DNA of 8,005 nt from Flavobacteriaceae bacterium (GCA_013042825.1 JABDPL010000225.1:1-8005); one strand, 5' to 3'; numbered from the stretch's first letter, positions 1 through 6,240 are shown. The notes: generated by a model not told the origin, from the sequence alone. Translations and numbers: made by a program.

Positions 1-398
1 AAACTTTCCTGACCAGTAATATCAGTCCGCAAAGCTTCGAGTTCAATGCCGGTGTATGGAACCGTCTTGAACAAAAGGTGCGCTTCTGGGCGGAAAAATA
101 CGATGGTATATATGTGGTAACAGGCGGTGTATTGGAGCCCGGATTAGATCATATTGGACAGGAACAGGTAGCAATACCGGAGTATTTCTACAAGGTATTG
201 ATCGACTATAACGATGGTGATCCCAGGATGCTGGCGTTTCTTATGAAGCATGAGAACTCCAACCGGCCCTTATACGAATTCGTGGTTTCCACAGATAAGA
301 TAGAAGAGTTGACCGGGATTGATTTCTTTCCGCAGTTGGATGATGCCATTGAAGATCGTCTCGAAGGCTCCTCGAGTTATAAGAACTGGATCTTTTAA
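1..398 (+). CDS. DNA/RNA non-specific endonuclease (NUC family), C-terminal part, 5' truncated
   Basis: The frame is open from position 3 at the window edge to the TAA at 396-398, so the start lies upstream; the GTG at 78 is internal. The first visible residues read SNISPQ followed by FNAGVWNRLE. This matches the segment after the DRGH active site in Serratia-type nucleases, which cut single- and double-stranded DNA and RNA. The Asn of FNAG (15th visible residue) and the Glu of RLE (23rd) have the same 8-residue spacing as the Mg-ligand Asn119 and Glu127 of Serratia nuclease. The YVVTGGVLEP strand and the C-terminal DDAIEDRLE region also fit. The catalytic His and any signal peptide are outside the window. 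The gene converges on the DUF4136 gene and ends at a shared terminator. Secretion is typical of the family but cannot be seen here. Confidence 0.9.
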   Translation, partial: TFLTSNISPQSFEFNAGVWNRLEQKVRFWAEKYDGIYVVTGGVLEPGLDHIGQEQVAIPEYFYKVLIDYNDGDPRMLAFLMKHENSNRPLYEFVVSTDKIEELTGIDFFPQLDDAIEDRLEGSSSYKNWIF

Positions 399-403
399 AA
401 CAA

Positions 404-427
404 AAATCCCGCGCAGTGGCGGGATTT
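404..427. terminator. Bidirectional rho-independent terminator between convergent genes
   Basis: A perfect 9-bp stem (AAATCCCGC / GCGGGATTT) closes a 6-nt loop, GCAGTG. On the plus strand it is followed by TATATTTTTATT. On the minus strand it is followed by TTGTTTT. It starts 5 nt after the endonuclease stop and 6 nt past the lipoprotein stop, so it can serve both genes. Confidence 0.9.
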
Positions 428-433
428 ATATTT

Positions 434-985
434 TTATTGAATAGCTCCAGGAGGGAAGCGCTCCATGATCTTGTTCACGAATTCACGAATGCGTTCGTCT
501 TTGCGATCCATGTCATCGAAATTCAGTGTTCCGCGGCCAATGCCCTGCCAGACCAGTTCTTTCTTTTCGCCGTCAATAAGGTCGATATACAATGTGCCCT
601 CGGTTGTTGAGCTGGCCGTCGTGCCCCCCCAGCCGCCGTACCAGGGATTCCATCCCCAACCCCAGAAGCCGGGTCCCCAGCCCCAGGCGTTGTTGTATAC
701 GTTAATACGTTCCCGTGATTTGGTGAAAATACTGACCAGCATGTCGGGATCTTCAGATTTGATATAGCCTTTGGATGAAAGCTCAAACTCAATGGCCCTT
801 AGAATTCTTTTTTTGTCGAGATCGCTGATTTCAGCTTTATCTATGCCCGGTTTGAAAAAAGCATATGACTTATACTGTGAAAAATCAACCTCCCGATCGT
901 AGTCTGATGCCACCCGCACCGAAACACATGATGTAAGCATCGATGTGATAACGAAAAGGATAGCGATGTTTGTAAACTTTTTCAT
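434..985 (-). CDS. DUF4136 family lipoprotein
   Basis: This is a 183-residue protein. A lipoprotein signal ends in the lipobox L17-T-S-C20, so the mature protein is probably anchored in the outer or inner membrane facing the periplasm. The start of the mature part (SDYDREVDFSQYKSYAFF) and the later LYIDLIDGEKKELVWQG and NKIMERFPP segments are the usual DUF4136 signature; the family's function is unknown. A Trp/Gly-rich stretch at residues 101-121 holds seven Trp in 21 residues, which interrupts the domain and is common in this family. The codons for this stretch include a run of seven G (coding strand, 624-630). The gene starts 17 nt after the hutU stop on the same strand with no terminator between them, so it is probably cotranscribed with hutU. 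The start ATG gives a normal K-rich signal peptide. Confidence 0.9.
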   Translation of the reverse strand: MKKFTNIAILFVITSMLTSCVSVRVASDYDREVDFSQYKSYAFFKPGIDKAEISDLDKKRILRAIEFELSSKGYIKSEDPDMLVSIFTKSRERINVYNNAWGWGPGFWGWGWNPWYGGWGGTTASSTTEGTLYIDLIDGEKKELVWQGIGRGTLNFDDMDRKDERIREFVNKIMERFPPGAIQ

Positions 986-1002
986 TGCTTTTATTTTACA
1001 GA

Positions 1003-3003
1003 TTATAACGAGTCAATTATGTCCTGGTCAACAGCCTTGGGCAGAGTTATCTTCAATTTCGGCTCCTCTTTCATAGCTCTTTTAATGGCGAAAAGGGCCT
1101 CATCATTTCTCGCCCAGCTGCGCCTTGCAATACCGTTGTTTACATCCCAGTAAAGCATGGCTTTTAAACGCCTTTCGGCTTCTATAGTACCATCAAGAAC
1201 CATACCAAATCCACCGTTTATTACCTCGCCCCAACCAACGCCACCACCGTTATGAATACTCACCCATGTAGCACCCCTGAAACTGTCACCAATTACATTT
1301 TGAATGGCCATATCTGCGGTGAATTGAGACCCGTCATAAATGTTGCTGGTTTCGCGATAAGGCGAGTCTGTACCCGATACATCGTGATGATCCCGTCCAA
1401 GAACCACCGGCCCTATCCGGCCTTTAGAGATCGCATCATTAAAAGCCCTGGCAATTTTGATACGCCCCTCGGCGTCGGCATATAAGATCCTTGCCTGAGA
1501 GCCCACCACAAGTTCGTTTTCCCTGGCCCCTTTGATCCATTGAATATTATCAGCCATCTGCTGTTGAATCTCTTCCGGAGCGTCGGTCATGATCTCGGAT
1601 AGAACTTCGGTTGCTATACTGTCAGTAATTTCGAGATCCTCGGCTTTTCCAGAGGTGCAAACCCATCGGAATGGTCCGAAACCATAATCAAAGCATATGG
1701 GCCCCATGATGTCCTGCACATAACTGGGATACCTGAAATCCTTCCCGTTTTCTGCCATGATATCGGCACCTGCACGTGAGGCTTCCAGCAAGAAGGCATT
1801 CCCATAATCGAAGAAATACATGCCGCGTGCAGCATGTTTATTGACCGCTTCAGCATGCCGCCTTAAGGATCCTTGCACCTCTTTCCGGAATTGTTCCGGG
1901 TTATCTGCCATCATTTGGTTGGCCTCTTCAAAACGCAATCCAACCGGATAGTAACCGCCGGCCCAGGGATTATGGAGGGAGGTTTGATCACTGCCGAGAT
2001 CAACCTGTATGTCTTCTTCGTAAAGCTTTTCCCATAGGTCTACAATATTGCCGTGATAGGCAATTGAAACCGTTTCCGCTTTGGCCTTCGCTTCTTTTAC
2101 ACGATCAACAAGATCGCGCAAAGTCTTAAAGACTTCATCAACCCAACCCTGTTTATGTCTTTTATAAACCGCTTTTTCGTTAACCTCTGCACAAATGGTA
2201 ATACAGCCAGCGATATCTCCCGCCTTAGGCTGAGCCCCGCTCATACCTCCCAATCCGGAGGTTACGAATAACCCGCCTTTTGTCGGCTTTCCAATCTTCC
2301 TAAATCCGTTGAGTACGGTTATTGTGGTGCCGTGCACAATGCCTTGCGGACCGATATACATATAACTTCCTGCTGTCATTTGTCCGTATTGCGTAACACC
2401 CAACGCATTAAAACGCTCCCAGTCATCCTGGCTGGAATAATTCGGAATCATCATACCGTTGGTCACAACCACCCGTGGTGCTTCGGGATGCGATGGAAAT
2501 AAGCCCATGGGGTGACCCGAATACATGACCAGGGTTTGCTCCTCGGTCATTTCCGAAAGGTATTTCATGCAGAGCCTGTATTGGGCCCAATTCTGAAAGA
2601 CGGCACCATTCCCGCCGTATGTGATCAATTCATGGGGGTGTTGGGCCACCTTTGGATCAAGGTTATTCTGTATCATCAGCATGATGGCCGCTGCTTGCTT
2701 AGATTTGGCAGGATAGGCCTCTATGGGCCGTGCATACATCTTATAATCGGGGCGAAAACGGTGCATATAGATACGACCGTATGTATCAAGTTCTGCCTTG
2801 AACTCCCTGGCCAGGACCTTATGGTGCCCGGGTTCGAAATAACGCAGTGCATTTCTGATGGCCAGTTTCTTTTCTTCGGGATCCAGAATATCCTTGCGTT
2901 TTGGGGCGTGGCTTACCGAAGTATCATATGTCCTTGGAGGAGGTAATTCTGAAGGGATTCCTTCAGCAACACTTTCTTTAAAAGAAGCGGTTGTTGATTG
3001 CAT
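1003..3003 (-). CDS. hutU: Urocanate hydratase (urocanase), long form
   Basis: Second enzyme of histidine degradation: converts urocanate to 4-imidazolone-5-propionate in the cytosol, using tightly bound NAD+ as an electrophile. The protein has 666 residues; classical bacterial urocanases have about 555, and the long form is seen in Bacteroidota and resembles the animal enzyme in size. Visible hallmarks are GGNG at 130-133, YSGHPMGLFPS at 161-171, GQMTAGSYMYIGPQGIVHGT at 207-226, the NAD-binding GLGGMSGAQPKA at 250-261, and GPICFDYGFGPFRW at 434-447, where C437 aligns with the catalytic Cys410 of the Pseudomonas enzyme apart from a 2-residue insertion. IHNGGGVGWGEVINGG near 583-598 is also typical. 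The start ATG lies 2 nt after the DUF5522 stop (TAAGAATG), so translation is probably coupled. No hutH, hutI or hutG is in the window. Confidence 0.97.
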   Translation of the reverse strand: MQSTTASFKESVAEGIPSELPPPRTYDTSVSHAPKRKDILDPEEKKLAIRNALRYFEPGHHKVLAREFKAELDTYGRIYMHRFRPDYKMYARPIEAYPAKSKQAAAIMLMIQNNLDPKVAQHPHELITYGGNGAVFQNWAQYRLCMKYLSEMTEEQTLVMYSGHPMGLFPSHPEAPRVVVTNGMMIPNYSSQDDWERFNALGVTQYGQMTAGSYMYIGPQGIVHGTTITVLNGFRKIGKPTKGGLFVTSGLGGMSGAQPKAGDIAGCITICAEVNEKAVYKRHKQGWVDEVFKTLRDLVDRVKEAKAKAETVSIAYHGNIVDLWEKLYEEDIQVDLGSDQTSLHNPWAGGYYPVGLRFEEANQMMADNPEQFRKEVQGSLRRHAEAVNKHAARGMYFFDYGNAFLLEASRAGADIMAENGKDFRYPSYVQDIMGPICFDYGFGPFRWVCTSGKAEDLEITDSIATEVLSEIMTDAPEEIQQQMADNIQWIKGARENELVVGSQARILYADAEGRIKIARAFNDAISKGRIGPVVLGRDHHDVSGTDSPYRETSNIYDGSQFTADMAIQNVIGDSFRGATWVSIHNGGGVGWGEVINGGFGMVLDGTIEAERRLKAMLYWDVNNGIARRSWARNDEALFAIKRAMKEEPKLKITLPKAVDQDIIDSL

Positions 3004-3005
3004 TC

Positions 3006-3170
3006 TTAATTCTTTATGCTGTTGGTCTTAATATCATAACCATAGGGGCAATGCCTGCAGCCACTTTCACAGCAATAGCCGCGTTTAAGCAGGTATTTTT
3101 CAGTAAAAACACGGTATCCTTCAGGGGTGTGGTAGTAATCGCCTTCTTCAATGGGGACATTCTTCTTCAT
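3006..3170 (-). CDS. DUF5522 family small cysteine-rich protein
   Basis: This 54-residue ORF reads MKKNVPIEEGDYYHTPEGYR at its start, then VFTEKYLLKRGYCC, ESGCRHCPYGYD and a short Lys/Asn tail. The string GY(V)FTEKYLLKRGYCC.SGCRHCPY is the hallmark of DUF5522, a short family of unknown function. The four cysteines (C33, C34, C38, C41; CCxxxCxxC) could bind a metal; this is inference. An in-frame TAA ends 3 nt before the ATG, so the start is fixed unless a rare codon is used. The stop is 2 nt before the hutU ATG, so the two genes form one transcription and probably translation unit. There is no signal peptide, so it is probably cytosolic. Confidence 0.88.
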   Translation of the reverse strand: MKKNVPIEEGDYYHTPEGYRVFTEKYLLKRGYCCESGCRHCPYGYDIKTNSIKN

Positions 3171-3176
3171 ATGTTA

Positions 3177-3184
3177 CAAAGATA
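3177..3184 (-). promoter_or_regulatory. Bacteroidota -7 box (TAnnTTTG) for the DUF5522-hutU operon
   Basis: Read on the minus strand, TATCTTTG matches the Bacteroidota sigma-A -7 consensus TAnnTTTG exactly. It ends 6 nt before the DUF5522 ATG, which would put the transcript start within a few bases of the start codon and make the mRNA leaderless or nearly so. No clear TTG -33 element is seen at the usual distance, so the call rests on the -7 box and its position in the 48-bp divergent spacer. Confidence 0.45.
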
Positions 3185-3218
3185 ATGTAAATTGAGATGA
3201 TTATAATTTCCCGGTCTT

Positions 3219-3542
3219 ATGATCCTGGTATCGAAATATCTGCTTCCGAAGGGCTATTTAGGTCTCACCATCTTTCCCTTTATTGTCCTGAAGAGCAAAA
3301 ATCTGAAGTATGATGAGATCCTTATGAATCATGAGCGCATCCACCTGAGACAGCAATTGGAGCTACTCGTTATACCATTTTTCCTGATCTATCTCCTTGA
3401 ATTCATGGTACGTTTGATACAATACCGCCATTGGCTCAGGGCTTACAAGAATATCTCCTTTGAACGCGAGGCTTATTTAAAAGAAAATGACCCTGATTAC
3501 TTATCGTCAAGGTCCTTCTGGAATAGTTTTAAATACCTTTAA
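3219..3542 (+). CDS. Small membrane-associated protein with HExxH motif (M56/M48-like), function unknown
   Basis: This is a 107-residue protein. H38-E-R-I-H42 is an HExxH zinc-site motif, followed by LRQQLELL and a hydrophobic helix at about residues 50-66 (VIPFFLIYLLEFMVRLI). Then comes SFEREAY at 80-86, whose Glu residues could supply a third zinc ligand. This order (HExxHxxxxxxxE/L, membrane helix, FERE) resembles the core of M56/M48 gluzincins, but the protein is far shorter than those enzymes. A second hydrophobic stretch lies at residues 13-24. I recognise the general design but not a named family. The ATG at 3219 is 48 nt from the divergent DUF5522 start; no strong ribosome binding site or promoter box is seen. 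Its 3' end overlaps the doubtful minus ORF at 3529 by 14 nt. Confidence 0.75.
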   Translation: MILVSKYLLPKGYLGLTIFPFIVLKSKNLKYDEILMNHERIHLRQQLELLVIPFFLIYLLEFMVRLIQYRHWLRAYKNISFEREAYLKENDPDYLSSRSFWNSFKYL

Positions 3543-3732
3543 CATCAAAACTCAAGGAATAGGTAATTTTATAAATTGAAGGTTCCGACCTGCTCCGATA
3601 TTCCATAAAAAATTGACCATCCAGGGCGCTTATACCAGTGTAGTAGGTTAAATTCATTACTACCTTAAGATCAAGCGGCACAACAACTGGATCTTTAAAA
3701 GGTATTGCACGCCCTAAAATGGACAATTTCAT
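3529..3732 (-). CDS. Doubtful small ORF, hypothetical protein
   Basis: This is a 67-residue ORF with no recognised family. Two points favour a real or recently real gene. A GGAG lies 8 nt before the ATG, rare in this window. The ATG also overlaps (ATGA) the stop of a short upstream frame that reads plausibly as protein. The second half looks like alternating beta strands (LDGQFFMEYRSRS, IYKITYSLSFDVK). Against it are the short length, the 14-nt overlap with the convergent membrane-protein gene, the lack of a promoter box, and no terminator. It may instead be the tail of a decayed gene, with the upstream frame being another piece of it. Confidence 0.35.
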   Translation of the reverse strand: MKLSILGRAIPFKDPVVVPLDLKVVMNLTYYTGISALDGQFFMEYRSRSEPSIYKITYSLSFDVKGI

Positions 3733-3764
3733 TTGTTTATCTCCGCAATTAGGTTAATTTCCAT
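3729..3764 (-). other. Short upstream frame (11 codons) overlapping the doubtful ORF
   Basis: Read on the minus strand this encodes MEINLIAEINK and its TGA overlaps the next ATG as ATGA. The same frame stays open 14 codons further upstream (to 3806), reading IKIQSLDRNAKGDS before the Met. The pieces look protein-like for intergenic sequence. It could be a leader peptide coupled to the next ORF or a fragment of a frameshifted gene. Neither reading is established. Confidence 0.2.
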
Positions 3765-3793
3765 TGAATCACCTTTTGCGTTACGATCAAGGC

Positions 3794-3811
3794 TTTGAAT
3801 TTTAATTCAAA
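3794..3811. repeat. Perfect inverted repeat, 8-bp arms with 2-bp spacer
   Basis: TTTGAATT-TT-AATTCAAA is an exact palindrome around a TT spacer. The tight spacer suits a dimeric regulator site better than a hairpin. In AT-rich DNA such a repeat can arise by chance, and no gene start is close by. Confidence 0.35.
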
Positions 3812-3885
3812 CCGATTAAAACTTGAAAATACAAATCGACTTAAATTTTTTCCAGTTTAATAATCAAATCAAGACATCTAAAGCT

Positions 3886-3893
3886 TAAGTTTG
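3886..3893 (+). promoter_or_regulatory. Candidate -7 box for the PLP enzyme-glucosaminidase operon
   Basis: TAAGTTTG matches the TAnnTTTG consensus exactly on the plus strand. Transcription starting about 5 nt downstream would give a leader of roughly 245 nt before the GTG at 4145, carrying the repeat cluster at 3943-4019. There is no clear -33 TTG. It is the only exact match I found on this strand between 3733 and 4144. Confidence 0.3.
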
Positions 3894-3942
3894 ATTCATC
3901 ATTATACGATGCTGAGTTGCACCAGGGAGGGAATATTGTAAA

Positions 3943-4019
3943 CTGGTCGGTGATTACACTGGTTTAGTTCTTAAACCTTTGGTACAGACCGTCCAGAATA
4001 AACAAATTAAACCAGAATA
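3943..4019 (+). repeat. Cluster of nested and alternative inverted repeats in the putative leader
   Basis: CTGGTCGGT (3943-3951) can pair with ACCGTCCAG (3988-3996), 8 of 9 positions. Inside it GGTTTA (3961-3966) pairs perfectly with TAAACC (3972-3977) over a 5-nt loop. CTGGTTTA (3959-3966) can alternatively pair perfectly with TAAACCAG (4008-4015), which would exclude the inner hairpin. CCAGAATA occurs twice, at 3993-4000 and 4012-4019. This may be a structured leader, an operator array or chance; it matches no riboswitch class I know. Confidence 0.3.
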
Positions 4020-4144
4020 TTGGTAATTATCCAAATGGATCACTGGTTAATCGATGAAAAGATGAGGGCGAGGGGGTATTTTCTTACACGCTGTAATAAA
4101 ATATGAGGATGATTATTTATAATTTAGCATAAGTCTTTGATTTC

Positions 4145-5026
4145 GTGCAAGTTGATAATATTCATATAGGAGATAATCTGTATTTAAAACCTGAGTTTCG
4201 AAATAATTCGGGTATTAGCGGGAACAAATTTCGTAAACTGAAATACAATCTAGAGGCTGTTCGTTTACTGAAAGCCGATACAATCCTGACCTTTGGCGGT
4301 GCGTTTAGCAATCATATTCTGGCTGTTGCCATGGCCGGTCATGAGAACGGTCTGCAGACCATCGGGGTTATCCGGGGAGAGGAACTGGAGGGAAAGATAC
4401 ATGTGAATTCCACCCTCCGGCGCGCAAAGGAGCTGGGTATGACCTTTAAATTCGTAAACCGGAATGATTACCGCTATAAGGATTCCGAAGCATTTCTGGA
4501 TACACTGAATAAGGAGTTCGGAGAATTTTATCATCTGCCTGAAGGTGGGACAAATACTCTGGCCGTTAAGGGCTGTGAAGAGATTCTTTCCGAAGGCGAT
4601 TTAAAGTTCGACATTATCTGCTGTCCTGTTGGTACGGGAGGCACGCTGGCCGGGATAATTAATTCGAGTTCACACGAACAGACAGTGTTGGGATTTCCTG
4701 CCCTCAAGGGTGACTTTCTGAAAAAAGATATCGCTAATTTTGCGAAGAAGGATAATTGGAATTTGATCACAGCTTATCATTTTGGCGGTTATGCTAAAAT
4801 AAATTCGGAATTGATCGGTTTTATTAATCGGTTTAAGGCTGAATATGGCATACCCCTTGATCCTGTTTACAACGGGAAAATGATGTTTGGGATATTTGAC
4901 ATGCTCAAAACCGGTAAATTACCTGAAGAGGCCAGGATCCTGGCTATTCACACCGGGGGTTTGCAAGGGATCGAAGGCATGAATATGAAATTAAAACACA
5001 GGAATTTGCCCTTAATTGATATTTAA
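4145..5026 (+). CDS. ACC deaminase / D-cysteine desulfhydrase family PLP enzyme
   Basis: This is a 293-residue fold-type II PLP enzyme of the cytosol. SGNKFRKLKYN at 25-35 carries the PLP lysine K28. GGAFSNH (51-57) matches the substrate-loop Ser-Asn-His, CPVGTGGTLAG (160-170) is the phosphate-binding loop, and DPVYNGK (239-245) and HTGG (269-272) are the C-terminal active-site motifs. ACC deaminases have Glu295 after the Tyr and Leu322 in HLGG (P. putida numbering). Here the same positions, with the same 27-residue spacing, are N243 and T270. Thr is the desulfhydrase-type residue, so ACC deamination is unlikely and D-cysteine or a related beta-substituted amino acid is more likely (inference). 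The usual KRED before the lysine is KPEF here, and the N-terminus is short. GTG is the only plausible start after an in-frame TAA at 4130-4132. The stop overlaps the glucosaminidase ATG by 1 nt (TAATG). Confidence 0.88.
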   Translation: MQVDNIHIGDNLYLKPEFRNNSGISGNKFRKLKYNLEAVRLLKADTILTFGGAFSNHILAVAMAGHENGLQTIGVIRGEELEGKIHVNSTLRRAKELGMTFKFVNRNDYRYKDSEAFLDTLNKEFGEFYHLPEGGTNTLAVKGCEEILSEGDLKFDIICCPVGTGGTLAGIINSSSHEQTVLGFPALKGDFLKKDIANFAKKDNWNLITAYHFGGYAKINSELIGFINRFKAEYGIPLDPVYNGKMMFGIFDMLKTGKLPEEARILAIHTGGLQGIEGMNMKLKHRNLPLIDI

Positions 5027-5799
5027 TGAACCGTATACTAGTTTTTTTTCTATTGATATTGTTGATGGGTTGTGGCTCCCGGAAAAAGATCGTGACCAAA
5101 CGCGATCGTTCTGAGGATACCCAGGTGGTCAAAAAGTCTGAGAAGCCGGAACCTAAAGCTGATGCTCCAACGGTCGATCGCCCCAGAATAACTTCGGTAG
5201 AGGAGTATATCGACACTTTTAAGGCTATTGCCATTGCCGAAATGAATCAATATGGCATCCCCGCCAGCATTACCCTGGCCCAGGGGATACTCGAGTCGGG
5301 TTCGGGGCGCGGCCGATTGGCAACAGAGGCTAACAATCACTTCGGAATAAAATGCCATGACTGGACGGGGCCAAGAATCTATCACGATGATGATCGTTCC
5401 CAGGAGTGTTTCAGAAAATACAGGGATGCGGCACAATCCTTTCGTGATCATTCCGAATTCCTCTACGGACGAAAGCGCTATGCTAAATTGTTCAAATTAA
5501 GACGCACCGATTATAAAGGCTGGGCCAGGGAGTTACGGCGTGCCGGCTATGCTACTGACCGTAAATATCCCGAGAAACTCATCAGTCTGATCGAGCGCTA
5601 TGGCCTTGACAACTTTGATGAAGGGTATACCGGATTATCAACCAACCTACCCAAAGAATACGAAGTAAGGGCCGGTGATACGCTTTACTCCATTTCTAGG
5701 CGATATAACCTCAGTGTTGAAACGCTGAAGCGAATGAATAATCTTTCGGGAAACGAGATCAGCATCGGACAGGTATTGATCATTAGTGCCGATGATTAG
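5026..5799 (+). CDS. Glucosaminidase-domain lipoprotein with C-terminal LysM
   Basis: This is a 257-residue cell-envelope hydrolase predicted to cut glycan strands of peptidoglycan. The signal peptide ends in a lipobox LLMGC, giving a lipidated C16. A charged, Lys/Glu/Pro-rich linker spans about 17-53. A GH73-type glucosaminidase (PF01832-like) domain covers about 58-195, with ITLAQGILESGSGRG at 82-96, where E90 is the predicted catalytic acid. NNHFGIKC (103-110), the Tyr-containing FRKYRDAAQSFRDH and AGYATDRKYPEKL follow in the usual order. One LysM domain at about 211-255 (YEVRAGDTLYSISRRYNLS...) would bind peptidoglycan. The ATG shares a base with the upstream stop, so the gene is translationally coupled to the PLP enzyme; no functional link between the two is obvious. 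A terminator follows 7 nt after the stop. Confidence 0.95.
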   Translation: MNRILVFFLLILLMGCGSRKKIVTKRDRSEDTQVVKKSEKPEPKADAPTVDRPRITSVEEYIDTFKAIAIAEMNQYGIPASITLAQGILESGSGRGRLATEANNHFGIKCHDWTGPRIYHDDDRSQECFRKYRDAAQSFRDHSEFLYGRKRYAKLFKLRRTDYKGWARELRRAGYATDRKYPEKLISLIERYGLDNFDEGYTGLSTNLPKEYEVRAGDTLYSISRRYNLSVETLKRMNNLSGNEISIGQVLIISADD

Positions 5800-5805
5800 A
5801 AACAA

Positions 5806-5833
5806 AAAACCCCGCCGATTATGGCGAGGTTTT
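5806..5833. terminator. Bidirectional rho-independent terminator
   Basis: AAAACCCCGCC (5806-5816) pairs with GGCGAGGTTTT (5823-5833) with one C/A mismatch on the plus strand and a 6-nt loop, GATTAT. On the plus strand AGCTTTTGCTTTTT follows. On the minus strand TTTG follows, after the four T of the stem. It sits between the convergent glucosaminidase and small exported-protein genes and can serve both. Confidence 0.88.
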
Positions 5834-5849
5834 AGCTTTTGCTTTTTAT

Positions 5850-6215
5850 CTAGTACTTGGGCTTCTTTTTTGCCTGGTAAGCACTGAACGCCTCGAATTG
5901 CTCTTCACTGAGAATATCCATCAGGCGTGATTTGAAATTCATTTCGATTTTTGACTTGATCTTGGCAACGTCGGCAGCCGATAATTTATCATTTACCTGA
6001 ATTTCAGATAAGGATTTCTCCTTGGCATAAATGCTTCTGGCCAGGAGCGCTGTCTGCTCATCATCAAGATTGAGTGTTTTCTGTAGTTCATAGGCCTCAA
6101 CCTTTATTTTTTCATCCATCACCTTGTATTTCTCCTGGGCATTCATCGTTGTTGATCCAAGGAAAAAAGCCGTTATCACCAGGCCGAGAGTCAGTAAACG
6201 TTTCATAGTGTTCAT
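5850..6215 (-). CDS. Small exported helical protein, Spy/LTxxQ-like
   Basis: This is a 121-residue protein, or 118 if the second Met (codon 4, MKRLLTLGL) is the start, which gives the more usual signal peptide. The signal peptide probably ends near MNAQ (24-27), so the product is periplasmic. The mature part is charged and helical with two LTxxQ-like turns, LNLDDEQTALL (48-58) and ILSEEQFEAF (101-110). That arrangement recalls Spy/CpxP-type periplasmic chaperones or stress proteins, but similarity is by pattern only and the function is unproven. The next gene upstream on the strand (6381-6851) has the same design. A terminator (6305-6330) separates the two, so this gene probably has its own promoter. 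Confidence 0.82.
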   Translation of the reverse strand: MNTMKRLLTLGLVITAFFLGSTTMNAQEKYKVMDEKIKVEAYELQKTLNLDDEQTALLARSIYAKEKSLSEIQVNDKLSAADVAKIKSKIEMNFKSRLMDILSEEQFEAFSAYQAKKKPKY

Positions 6216-6240
6216 GTTTTTGCTAATGTTGAATTTAATC

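Larger units (their letters stand above)
3733..4144. other. AT-rich intergenic region with inverted repeats, no convincing gene
   Basis: About 410 bases without a supportable long ORF separate the small minus ORF from the PLP-enzyme gene. It holds the short frame at 3729-3764, a perfect 8-2-8 inverted repeat (3794-3811), a 7-bp inverted pair AATCAAA/TTTGATT (3862-3868 and 3890-3896), a TAnnTTTG box (3886-3893) and the repeat cluster at 3943-4019. From 4020 to 4144 I see nothing beyond AT-rich sequence and a G-rich patch (GAGGGCGAGGGGG) near 4063-4076. Confidence 0.6.

Noticed and set aside
78..80. GTG as the start of a 106-residue protein
   Set aside because: The frame is open upstream and holds the conserved SNISPQ and FNAGVW nuclease motifs, so this codon is an internal Val.
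2512..2946. 144-codon plus-strand ORF inside hutU
   Set aside because: It is antisense to the highly conserved hutU coding region, has no domain-like motifs and reads as a shadow frame.
2991..3185. 64-codon plus-strand ORF over the hutU/DUF5522 junction
   Set aside because: The minus strand encodes the unmistakable DUF5522 motif over the same bases.
3862..3896. AATCAAA/TTTGATT inverted pair as a hairpin or operator
   Set aside because: The arms are only 7 AT-rich base pairs, 21 nt apart, and are likely to occur by chance in this region.
5050..5451. 133-codon minus-strand ORF inside the glucosaminidase gene
   Set aside because: It lies opposite the lipoprotein signal, linker and catalytic domain of a clear gene and shows no recognisable protein features.
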